Of a DNA stretch of 6,364 nucleotides, positions 1-5,291 are shown piece after piece. Origin of the DNA: an uncultured Clostridia bacterium (GTDB lineage Bacteria; Bacillota; Clostridia; Monoglobales; Firm-18); assembly GCA_937914775.1 (NCBI GenBank), contig CALDNB010000199.1, forward strand, positions 1 through 6,364, read 5' to 3'. The notes under the pieces are model-generated. The model had not been told where the DNA came from. It did not search any database and was given only the letters and a program-made list of their open reading frames with translations. Positions within the stretch are counted from its first letter, which is position 1; each line of letters starts with the position of its first letter. The position numbers and the translations under genes were made by a program.

Positions 1-437
1 ATAGTTTTAACATTATTAGTAATATCATCTCCCTCTACACCATTACCACGTGTAGCAGCCCTAACTAATTTCCCAGCTTCATAATGTAAAGATACAGATA
101 AACCATCTATTTTATATTCTACAACATATTTTGCATCAGGGCATACTTTTTTTACAGACTGGTCAAAGGAAACAAGTTCATCATAAGAAAACGCCTTTGC
201 CAAAGACGCCATCTGGACATTATGAACAACCTCTGCAAACCCTTCCTGCACCTGACCTCCTACACGAGTTGTAGGAGAATTAGGGCTTTTAAACTCTGGA
301 TACTGCATTTCAAGAGCCATAAGTTCGTTAAGCATTGCATCATATTCGAAGTCTGAAATTGTAGGGTTGTCAAGAACATAATAATTATAATTATGCTTTT
401 CTATTTCTTTTGACAATTGCTTGATTTTTTCTTTCAT
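1..437 (-). CDS. ligA: NAD-dependent DNA ligase LigA, N-terminal part (runs off left edge)
   Basis: LigA seals nicks in duplex DNA using NAD+ during replication and repair. Only the first 145 codons are in the window; the frame is open to the left edge. Visible are the NAD-binding domain Ia (about residues 1-60, with the YYVLDNPTISDFEYD segment at 19-33 carrying the conserved Tyr, Asp, Tyr and Asp) and the start of the adenylation domain. The KIDG motif at 109-112 supplies the catalytic lysine K109, and TRGNGVEGDDIT follows at 129-140. The ATG at 435-437 is preceded by AGAGG (446-450) at about 8 bases and by a promoter further up. The PMLSL-type motif is altered (HNVQMASL, from residue 72). 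The zinc finger, HhH and BRCT parts lie outside the window. Family identification is firm. Confidence 0.96.
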   Translation of the reverse strand, partial: MKEKIKQLSKEIEKHNYNYYVLDNPTISDFEYDAMLNELMALEMQYPEFKSPNSPTTRVGGQVQEGFAEVVHNVQMASLAKAFSYDELVSFDQSVKKVCPDAKYVVEYKIDGLSVSLHYEAGKLVRAATRGNGVEGDDITNNVKT

Positions 438-475
438 AAATCATACCTCTGTAACAAATAAATTATGTAAACCAT

Positions 476-504
476 ATTATATTAGTGCAGTATATAAACT
501 GCAA
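476..504 (-). promoter_or_regulatory. Probable sigma-A-type promoter of ligA
   Basis: On the minus strand there is a perfect -10 box TATAAT (476-481) and a weaker -35 box TTGCAG (499-504), separated by exactly 17 bases. Transcription would start near base 469, giving a leader of about 30 nt that contains the ligA Shine-Dalgarno sequence. The -35 matches consensus at only three positions. The -35 region overlaps a perfect inverted repeat (486-503), so regulator binding there could affect ligA. The call rests on motif matching alone. Confidence 0.6.
486..503. repeat. Perfect 6-bp inverted repeat in the ligA / small-ORF divergent gap
   Basis: TGCAGT (486-491) and ACTGCA (498-503) are exact inverted copies separated by 6 A/T bases. 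The dyad covers most of the ligA -35 box and lies about 10 bases upstream of the Shine-Dalgarno sequence of the divergent small membrane-protein gene. It could be an operator for a dimeric regulator or a small hairpin in the plus-strand leader. With only 6-bp arms in AT-rich DNA, chance is also possible. Confidence 0.4.
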
Positions 505-527
505 AATAAAAACGGGGAGAAAATAAT

Positions 528-731
528 ATGCCATATACTGATTGCTTTAAAAGATGCTGTCTGAACATCGTGTTAACAATACTTGGTATAGCGCTCGGAA
601 TAACATTGGGAATAATTGCGGGAATAACATTATTTGAAAGTGTTGTAGCACTATTGCCTGTATTCGTTATTGTTGCGGTAATATTTGCATTGCTGTTAAT
701 TATTTTCTATATAATTAAAAGGTGTAATTAG
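528..731 (+). CDS. Small two-helix membrane protein with glycine-zipper repeat, unknown function
   Basis: I do not recognise a named family. The protein has 67 residues. A short polar N-terminus with three cysteines (C6, C10, C11) precedes two hydrophobic segments, about 12-36 and 38-63, joined at E37-S38. It ends in K64-R65-C66-N67, so both termini are probably cytoplasmic by the positive-inside rule. The first helix carries glycines at 20, 24, 28 and 32, a regular GxxxG zipper that in other proteins packs helices together. The ATG has a good Shine-Dalgarno sequence, GGGGAG (514-519), 8 bases upstream, which argues for a real gene. It is the only plus-strand gene, divergent from ligA and convergent with ylmH. 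I see no clear plus-strand promoter; a weak TATAAA at 493-498 is the best -10 candidate. Toxin, stress peptide or structural roles cannot be told apart. Confidence 0.75.
   Translation: MPYTDCFKRCCLNIVLTILGIALGITLGIIAGITLFESVVALLPVFVIVAVIFALLLIIFYIIKRCN
585..632 (+). repeat. Four imperfect 12-bp in-frame tandem repeats (glycine zipper)
   Basis: Four consecutive 12-base units encode the tetrapeptides GIAL, GITL, GIIA and GITL (residues 20-35 of the small membrane protein). The last three units each begin GGAATA. DNA-level similarity beyond what the protein requires suggests the helix may have grown by short duplications, or that copy number could vary. Confidence 0.6.
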
Positions 732-737
732 CAAATA

Positions 738-762
738 ACAGGAACATATTCAATGTTCCTGT
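738..762. terminator. Hairpin between convergent genes, likely transcription terminator
   Basis: ACAGGAACAT (738-747) and ATGTTCCTGT (753-762) form a perfect 10-bp stem with a 5-base loop. It lies 7 bases after the small membrane-protein stop and 5 bases after the ylmH stop on the other strand. Read on the minus strand it is followed by TATTTGCTAATTA, a poor but T-rich tract. On the plus strand no T-run follows. It is best read as the end of the mutL-ylmH operon, perhaps working weakly in both directions. Confidence 0.65.
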
Positions 763-767
763 ACATA

Positions 768-1547
768 TTATATAAACTTCTTGACAGTAATAAAAATTCT
801 GCCTTTTTTAGTAACTCCGCCAATACTGTCAATTTTAAATCTGCCGTGTCCTTTAACAGACAAAATGCTTGATTGTTCTACAGTTTTACTTTGACTTACT
901 ACAGTTTCCCAGTTTATAGAAACACTACCTGCGGAAATAAGGTTTGCCGCTTCGCTTCTTGAAACTCCTGTTGCTCCCGAAACAATACTGTCAATCCTTG
1001 GTGAACTTACAGTGAATGAAATATCTTTATATTCCTTTTCGGGAATAATTATATTCCCTATTTCATAAATTTCAACTTTAGCACCAAATTTCCCGATTTT
1101 AGTGATTTGTGCCTTTAAATATTCCGCAATTTCATCTAACACAAACACTTTTGCGCCAAACTTGTCCGCAATTATGTCACCAATCATTTCTCTTTTTATA
1201 CCTAATCCCATAATACTTCCGAGATAATCTCTGTGATTTAGTTTGTCACCGTCTTTTACTTTTAAATCAAGAATTTTTACGGGATAGTTATATGTATCAA
1301 GATACATTTCTTCAGAATAACAAACCGCTATTGCACGTTCATATCCGTCATAACCGCCGAAAAATCTGTAATCAATGCCCATACTGTTAAATACATAGGT
1401 TGCAAGTACCTGTTCACGACCATTTAAAAACTTAGTACACTTGACGTAGTTGGTTTTGTGAGTGATAGATGCAGTGTCAATAAGTCTTGAAATTACAAGT
1501 TTTTCATCTTTATTATTGGCAAGTTTCAGTAAATTTTCTTTATCCAT
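768..1547 (-). CDS. ylmH: YlmH-type S4-domain RNA-binding protein
   Basis: YlmH proteins bind RNA/ribosomes through an S4 domain. The Bacillus homologue is linked to the division cluster and to ribosome-associated quality control as a relative of RqcP. The 259 residues match the usual family length. The N-terminal and middle part has the family features FFGGYDGYERAI (62-73) and HRDYLGSIMGLGIKRE (105-120). The S4 domain starts at RIDSIV (184-189), continues through GVSRSEAANLISAGSVSIN and ends near residue 240 with KGHGRFKID. The ATG directly abuts the yggT stop (TAAATG). The only Shine-Dalgarno-like site, AAAGG (1560-1564), is about 12 bases away, so translation is probably coupled to yggT. 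It is the last gene of the operon. divIVA, often the next gene in Firmicutes, does not follow. Confidence 0.92.
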   Translation of the reverse strand: MDKENLLKLANNKDEKLVISRLIDTASITHKTNYVKCTKFLNGREQVLATYVFNSMGIDYRFFGGYDGYERAIAVCYSEEMYLDTYNYPVKILDLKVKDGDKLNHRDYLGSIMGLGIKREMIGDIIADKFGAKVFVLDEIAEYLKAQITKIGKFGAKVEIYEIGNIIIPEKEYKDISFTVSSPRIDSIVSGATGVSRSEAANLISAGSVSINWETVVSQSKTVEQSSILSVKGHGRFKIDSIGGVTKKGRIFITVKKFI

Positions 1548-1805
1548 TTACAAAATCAACCTTTGAAGCAAAGTTATTATAAGATAAGCAACAACAGGTG
1601 AAAAATCAACATATAAGTTATAAGAAGTTCTTGATAACAGTTTTCTTATAGGTGCAAGTATCGGCTCAGTTATGTTATACAAAAACTCAATAATCTTATT
1701 GTAGCCAATTGGAAACCATGACACAATACATCTAATTACCAAAAGCAGATTAACAATTGAAAGCAGATGGTAAAGAGAAATGCGGATTAAACTTAATACT
1801 GCCAT
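1548..1805 (-). CDS. yggT: YggT/YlmG family membrane protein
   Basis: This is an 85-residue integral membrane protein of the YggT (YlmG in Bacillus) family. Members occur next to sepF in Firmicutes and are implicated in envelope or division organisation; the biochemical role is unknown. There are two hydrophobic helices, about 4-29 and 66-84. Family signatures are RCIVSWFP (25-32), TEPILAPIRKLL (46-57) in the connecting amphipathic stretch, and VDFSPVVAYLII (66-77). The ATG lies inside the end of sepF, so the two genes overlap by 13 bases in different frames. A good Shine-Dalgarno sequence, AAGGTG (1813-1818), sits 7 bases upstream inside sepF. The overlap suggests coupled translation of SepF and YggT. 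Confidence 0.93.
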   Translation of the reverse strand: MAVLSLIRISLYHLLSIVNLLLVIRCIVSWFPIGYNKIIEFLYNITEPILAPIRKLLSRTSYNLYVDFSPVVAYLIITLLQRLIL

Positions 1806-2233
1806 GGAAATACACCTTTGTTACGTAATTCGTCTTTAAAATCACCCATAATGCCTACGTTATAAGGCGCAACTAAAAATATTCCTGAAGAAATTTTCTG
1901 AATGTTGCCTTCTGTAGCATAAACTGCACCGCTTAAAAAGTCAATAATTCTTCTTGCTACTTCTTTTTCAACTGATTCAAGATTGATAACTACAGGTTTC
2001 TTTTGCTTTAAATGTTCTGCAATATCTCTTGCTTCTTCAAAAGAATCGGGTGATACAACAACAACTTTTAACTGAGTAGTTGTGTTAATGTTAACAACCT
2101 TACCTTTTTTAACATGGATTTCTGGCTCAGGGTTAGATTTAACGGGAATGTCATCAAACATATCCTGTTCATAATCTTCATCGTCACCATCAAAATTAAT
2201 TAAGTTTTTTACCTTGTCAAAAAAATTACCCAT
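1793..2233 (-). CDS. sepF: Cell division protein SepF
   Basis: SepF binds FtsZ, forms rings or arcs, and tethers the Z-ring to the membrane beneath the division site. The 146 residues include an N-terminal amphipathic helix (MGNFFDKVKNLINF, 1-14), the usual membrane anchor. A highly acidic linker follows (15-38), then the globular SepF domain (about 53-138) with VVVVSPDSFEEARDIAEHL, RRIIDFLSGAVYA (94-106), and IQKISSGIFLVAPYNV (111-126). Translation should be strong: a perfect AGGAGG (2242-2247) sits 8 bases before the ATG and overlaps the yggS stop codon. A promoter-like sequence inside yggS (2366-2394) could supply extra transcription from here onward. All family features look intact. Confidence 0.96.
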   Translation of the reverse strand: MGNFFDKVKNLINFDGDDEDYEQDMFDDIPVKSNPEPEIHVKKGKVVNINTTTQLKVVVVSPDSFEEARDIAEHLKQKKPVVINLESVEKEVARRIIDFLSGAVYATEGNIQKISSGIFLVAPYNVGIMGDFKDELRNKGVFPWQY

Positions 2234-2245
2234 TACTTTTTCCTC

Positions 2246-2938
2246 CTAAATATTATAATTACGGGGACCAAAAATGCCGCTTCCTATTCTTACCATATTG
2301 GAGCCGCAGCGAATTGCTGTCATATAGTCTCCGGACATGCCCATAGATAAATATTCCATATTTATATTATCATATTTTTTTTGCTTTTTGTCAACAAATA
2401 TATTATTACATTTTTCGAACATTTTTTCAAGTTCATACTCTGACATAAAGGCACTTCCGATTGTCATAAGCCCTTTAACTCTAATGTTCTTAAGAGAACA
2501 TGCTTTTGATAAAACCATATCAATATCCTGTTCGTCAATTCCTGCTTTCTGGATTTCTTTAGACATATTAATCTGTATTAAAATGTCCTGAGTAACATCT
2601 GTTTTTTCAGCAAAATCATTAATTTTTTCCATCAGTTCAATGCTATCAACTGACTGAATCAGTTTTGTTTTACCTACAACATATTTGATTTTATTGCTTT
2701 GTAGTCTTCCAATCATATGCCATGAAGCATCTGGAATTTCGGGGATTTTATCACGCAATTCCTGGGGTTTGTTCTCTCCAAAGTCATTGATACCAAATTT
2801 ATGTACTTCTTTAACCGTTTCAATATCTATTGTTTTTGAAACAGCAATTAACGAGATATCTTCAGGTTTTCTACCTGATGCAGTTGCCGCCTGTTCTATG
2901 TTATATTTTACAACTTGTATTCTTTCTTCAATAAGCAT
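2246..2938 (-). CDS. yggS: YggS/YlmE family PLP homeostasis protein (PLPBP)
   Basis: YggS-family proteins bind pyridoxal 5'-phosphate in an alanine-racemase-like barrel without known enzyme activity and help keep vitamin B6 and amino-acid pools balanced. It is cytosolic. The 230 residues match the family length. The PLP lysine is K35 in IAVSKT. Also present are FGENKPQEL (53-61), WHMIGRLQSNKIKY (73-86), GLMTIG (156-161), and the C-terminal block YLSMGMSGDYMTAIRCGSNM followed by VRIGSGIFGPR (196-226), which carries the phosphate-binding Ser/Gly residues. The ATG at 2936-2938 has AAGGTG (2946-2951) 7 bases upstream, overlapping the stop of the preceding gene. An upstream ATG at 2943-2945 is out of frame. 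Equivalent to ylmE of the Bacillus ylm cluster. Confidence 0.95.
   Translation of the reverse strand: MLIEERIQVVKYNIEQAATASGRKPEDISLIAVSKTIDIETVKEVHKFGINDFGENKPQELRDKIPEIPDASWHMIGRLQSNKIKYVVGKTKLIQSVDSIELMEKINDFAEKTDVTQDILIQINMSKEIQKAGIDEQDIDMVLSKACSLKNIRVKGLMTIGSAFMSEYELEKMFEKCNNIFVDKKQKKYDNINMEYLSMGMSGDYMTAIRCGSNMVRIGSGIFGPRNYNI
2366..2394 (-). promoter_or_regulatory. Near-consensus internal promoter inside yggS, upstream of sepF
   Basis: On the minus strand a perfect TTGACA (2389-2394) is followed after exactly 17 bases by GATAAT (2366-2371): 11 of 12 consensus positions at ideal spacing. The spacer contains A-tracts. Start would fall near base 2359, giving a leader of about 125 nt before sepF. 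It lies within codons of yggS (around residues 182-193, a Lys/Tyr/Asn-rich stretch), so chance in AT-rich coding DNA is possible. The match and its position upstream of sepF make it a credible secondary promoter for sepF-yggT-ylmH. Confidence 0.5.
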
Positions 2939-2949
2939 ATACCATCACC

Positions 2950-4167
2950 TTATTTAACTATTTTTCCGTCTTCAATGTTTTCAATGTTTAATATTACTTC
3001 GTCATATAAAAGTACGTTATTGCTTATTGAATTATCCTCTCTTGCTATAACGTAGGTTTCGCCATTATACAATACATCTACAGTTTTAAATCGTGCAACT
3101 CTGTCTTTTAAAACATATACACCGCTTGTACCGTCAGGCAAAATTCTTACAGCCTCTTTTGAAATTTTAAATCCGCTGTATGAGTTTTTAATTATCTCTG
3201 CTTCAATTTCTCTTACACCAAAAAGATTAGTTACGTTCTTTTCACACGAGATAACCAAAACAACCTCGCCGTCTTGCTCGTCAGAAATAAAGTTAACTTT
3301 TGCATCGTATTTATCATCGGATATTGATGGAAATCTAAGGCTGACAGCATCGCCCTTTTTCAGGTTTTCTGCCCAGGTATAATCAACTACCGTCGTAACG
3401 TACCAGAGATAATTATTTGAAACTTTTACAACAGGCTGACCTTTTACAGCGTTTTCATAAGAACCTTCTTTATGCTCCTTTGCTTCTTTTATGTACGAAG
3501 GTGTAAATAGTGAAATATTTTTTGCAGACAGATAGTTTTCATAACCGTCAACTTTTGAACTGAACAAACCTGAAATAGGTGAGTAAATATTTGAAACAGA
3601 GCCGTTTAACTGTTTCTCTATTTCTGCCTTTTGATTGTATAATGAATCAAGTTCGGTGTTGTCAGCAACTTTTTCACCGTTTATATTTCCTATAATCTTG
3701 TTTAAATCATCTTTATACTGGACAGAGTCTGATAAATCGTTGTTATATACAGCATCGATTACGTTGTTAATTCGTGAATATATGGCATTTTCAGTTGCGG
3801 CAACCTCTGAAACATAAACACTTCTGTCATTGAAATTATGTTCTAATTTACTGATTTTTTCATTTATATTACGCAATTTAACCTGTAATTCTTCGGGAAA
3901 GTTTCCTACAAAAACTGTAGCAATATGACTGTATCTTGCAACACGTTCGTTTTCATCTACAAGGCAGTTTAAAATACCTGTTTCAGGTGCAGCAACTAAA
4001 GTTTCGTCTTTTATAATGTAAGTATCTGTAGTAAGTTTGTTTTCTGCAACGCCATAGCCGATTACTTCTGTTTTAACAGGTTTACGAAGTAATGATGCAA
4101 AAATAATAACAAATACAGCCATAAGTACCATAATTGTAAATATAGGTATTTTTTTATATTTAGCCAT
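2950..4167 (-). CDS. HlyD-like membrane-anchored adaptor protein, partner unknown
   Basis: This 405-residue protein has the layout of HlyD/membrane-fusion-type adaptors. A short basic N-terminus and one membrane helix (about 9-27) place the rest outside the membrane. A first barrel-sandwich (lipoyl-like) half follows at about 56-88 (APETGILNCLVDENERV), then a helical, probably coiled-coil region (93-190), the second half from YSPISGLFSSKVDGYEN (195-211), a beta-barrel (about 245-330), and a membrane-proximal domain with FKISKEAVR and GTSGVYVL (333-353). Such proteins usually bridge a transporter to the envelope, but no ABC or RND partner is encoded nearby. Instead it lies between hfq and the yggS-sepF cluster. 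The ATG has AAGGAG (4174-4179) 6 bases upstream, overlapping the hfq stop. A role in envelope or division is inference from position only; the fold assignment is reasonably sure. Confidence 0.83.
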   Translation of the reverse strand: MAKYKKIPIFTIMVLMAVFVIIFASLLRKPVKTEVIGYGVAENKLTTDTYIIKDETLVAAPETGILNCLVDENERVARYSHIATVFVGNFPEELQVKLRNINEKISKLEHNFNDRSVYVSEVAATENAIYSRINNVIDAVYNNDLSDSVQYKDDLNKIIGNINGEKVADNTELDSLYNQKAEIEKQLNGSVSNIYSPISGLFSSKVDGYENYLSAKNISLFTPSYIKEAKEHKEGSYENAVKGQPVVKVSNNYLWYVTTVVDYTWAENLKKGDAVSLRFPSISDDKYDAKVNFISDEQDGEVVLVISCEKNVTNLFGVREIEAEIIKNSYSGFKISKEAVRILPDGTSGVYVLKDRVARFKTVDVLYNGETYVIAREDNSISNNVLLYDEVILNIENIEDGKIVK

Positions 4168-4178
4168 AACTTTCTCCT

Positions 4179-4412
4179 TTATTTTTCCAAAGCATTAAAA
4201 ACGACATTTCTTTGGGGAACTATTGTAGAAATCCCGTGTTTGTAAACGAGATTTTGTTTTCCGTCACAATCCAAGATAACTGTAAAACTGTCAAATCCAC
4301 TAACTACGCCTCTTAGTTGATAACCGTTAATCATAATAACAGTAAGCGGAATTTTGTCTAACCTTGCCTGATTTAAAAATACGTCCTGCAAATTAACATC
4401 GTTTTTACTCAT
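4179..4412 (-). CDS. hfq: RNA chaperone Hfq
   Basis: Hfq forms a hexameric Sm-like ring that binds small RNAs and mRNAs. With the ATG at 4410-4412 the protein has 77 residues: the N-terminal helix with NLQDVFLNQ (7-15), the Sm1 region through INGYQLRGVVSGFDSFTVIL (28-47), and Sm2 with the YKH motif (57-59) in YKHGISTIVP. The C-terminal tail is very short, as in Gram-positive Hfq. Q9, F40, D41, K58 and H59, matching proximal RNA-site positions, are retained. The stacking aromatic of the distal face (Y25 in E. coli) is I26 here, and the usual Ala after YKH is G60. Other starts are the ATG at 4416-4418, which overlaps the miaA stop as TAATG, and a TTG at 4437-4439. I prefer 4412 because MSKN-type starts are typical and the Shine-Dalgarno spacing is acceptable. 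Confidence 0.94.
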   Translation of the reverse strand: MSKNDVNLQDVFLNQARLDKIPLTVIMINGYQLRGVVSGFDSFTVILDCDGKQNLVYKHGISTIVPQRNVVFNALEK

Positions 4413-4417
4413 ATACA

Positions 4418-5290
4418 TTACACCTCTGCATTTATCCAATTAATTTTTTTGTTGGCACGAAACCAGGTAAGCTGACGTTTGGCATATCGTCTGCTTCCCT
4501 GCTTAATCATTTCTACAGCCGAATCAAAACTAATTAAACCGTCTAAATACATAAGTATTTCTTTGTAACCTATTCCCTGCATAGATGTACAGTCTTTTGT
4601 AACACCCATTTTAACAAGGCTTTCTACTTCATCTACAAGACCATTTTCAATCATTATATCTACACGACTGTTAATTCTGTCATAAAGAACATTTCTGTCA
4701 AAGTTAAAAGCGTAAAATTTTGCGTTGTAGGGTGAGGGGTTTTCCCGTGAATGAACTTTATGCCACGTTATTGTTTTACCTGTTGTATGAAAAACCTCAA
4801 GTGCCCTTACAATTCGTCTTGTATCGTTAACTTCAATTTTGTCGGCTGCTTCACTGTCTATTATTTGTAATTTATTGTAAATATATTCATTTCCCATTTC
4901 AGATGCTTCTTTATACAATAAATCGCAGAATTCTTTGTCTGACGGAATGTCAGAAAAAGTAATATTATTAACAACCGAATCAATATATAATCCTGTACCG
5001 CCTACTAAAATTGGTAATTTTCCCCTGTCGGAAACATCCTTAATACACTTATGCGCCATTTCACAATATGTTGCAACAGAAAAATTATTAAAGGGCTCAC
5101 AAACATCAAGCATGTGGTGAGGAATTCCTTCCCTTTCTTCCATCGTAGGTTTGGCAGTACCTATATCCATATACTTGTAAACCTGCATAGAATCAGCATT
5201 GATTATTTCGCCGTTATGTTCCTTTGCATAGGAAACTGCATAAGCGGTTTTTCCCGAGGCAGTAGGACCTGTAATAACAATTAAATCCAT
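4418..5290 (-). CDS. miaA: tRNA dimethylallyltransferase MiaA
   Basis: MiaA transfers a dimethylallyl group from DMAPP to N6 of A37 in tRNAs reading UNN codons, the first step towards ms2i6A, which supports decoding accuracy. From the ATG at 5288-5290 the protein has 290 residues, slightly shorter than the common 300-320. The P-loop GPTASGKT is at 8-15. INADSMQVYKYMDIGTAKP (30-48) holds the catalytic D33. GIPHHMLD is at 55-62, and VGGTGLYI (96-103) holds T99. Further motifs are TRRIVRALEV, QGIGYKEI and RRYAKRQLTWFR near the C-terminus. The frame stays open upstream into mutL, but those residues are not MiaA-like, so the internal ATG is used. It follows the mutL stop by one base, with AAGG (5301-5304) about 10 bases upstream. 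Its stop overlaps the hfq start region. Confidence 0.96.
   Translation of the reverse strand: MDLIVITGPTASGKTAYAVSYAKEHNGEIINADSMQVYKYMDIGTAKPTMEEREGIPHHMLDVCEPFNNFSVATYCEMAHKCIKDVSDRGKLPILVGGTGLYIDSVVNNITFSDIPSDKEFCDLLYKEASEMGNEYIYNKLQIIDSEAADKIEVNDTRRIVRALEVFHTTGKTITWHKVHSRENPSPYNAKFYAFNFDRNVLYDRINSRVDIMIENGLVDEVESLVKMGVTKDCTSMQGIGYKEILMYLDGLISFDSAVEMIKQGSRRYAKRQLTWFRANKKINWINAEV
4421..4427 (-). promoter_or_regulatory. Shine-Dalgarno sequence that sets the hfq start
   Basis: AGAGGTG on the minus strand lies inside the last codons of miaA. Counting from AGAGG, it is 10 bases from the ATG at 4412 but only 4 from the ATG at 4418. Using AGGTG as the core, the spacing to 4412 is 8. This favours the shorter Hfq, though the TAATG overlap at 4416-4420 leaves the longer form (two residues more) possible. 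Confidence 0.55.
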
Positions 5291-5291
5291 A

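Noticed and set aside
438..527. Riboswitch or small RNA in the intergenic region
   Set aside because: The 90-base gap holds a promoter and a 6-bp dyad only; there is no room or visible structure for a known riboswitch.
528..731. Small membrane protein as a type I toxin
   Set aside because: Size and hydrophobicity fit, but I see no convincing antisense RNA promoter over the gene, so the label is not supported.
2337..2957. Plus-strand open frames opposite yggS (2337-2591 and 2685-2957)
   Set aside because: They lie wholly or almost wholly antisense to a clear YggS gene, have no recognisable domains, and their hydrophobic look is what the reverse frame of AT-rich genes gives.
4413..4439. Longer hfq starting from TTG at 4437-4439
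   Set aside because: TTG lies within miaA with its would-be leader containing the real Shine-Dalgarno site; the added residues are not Hfq-like.
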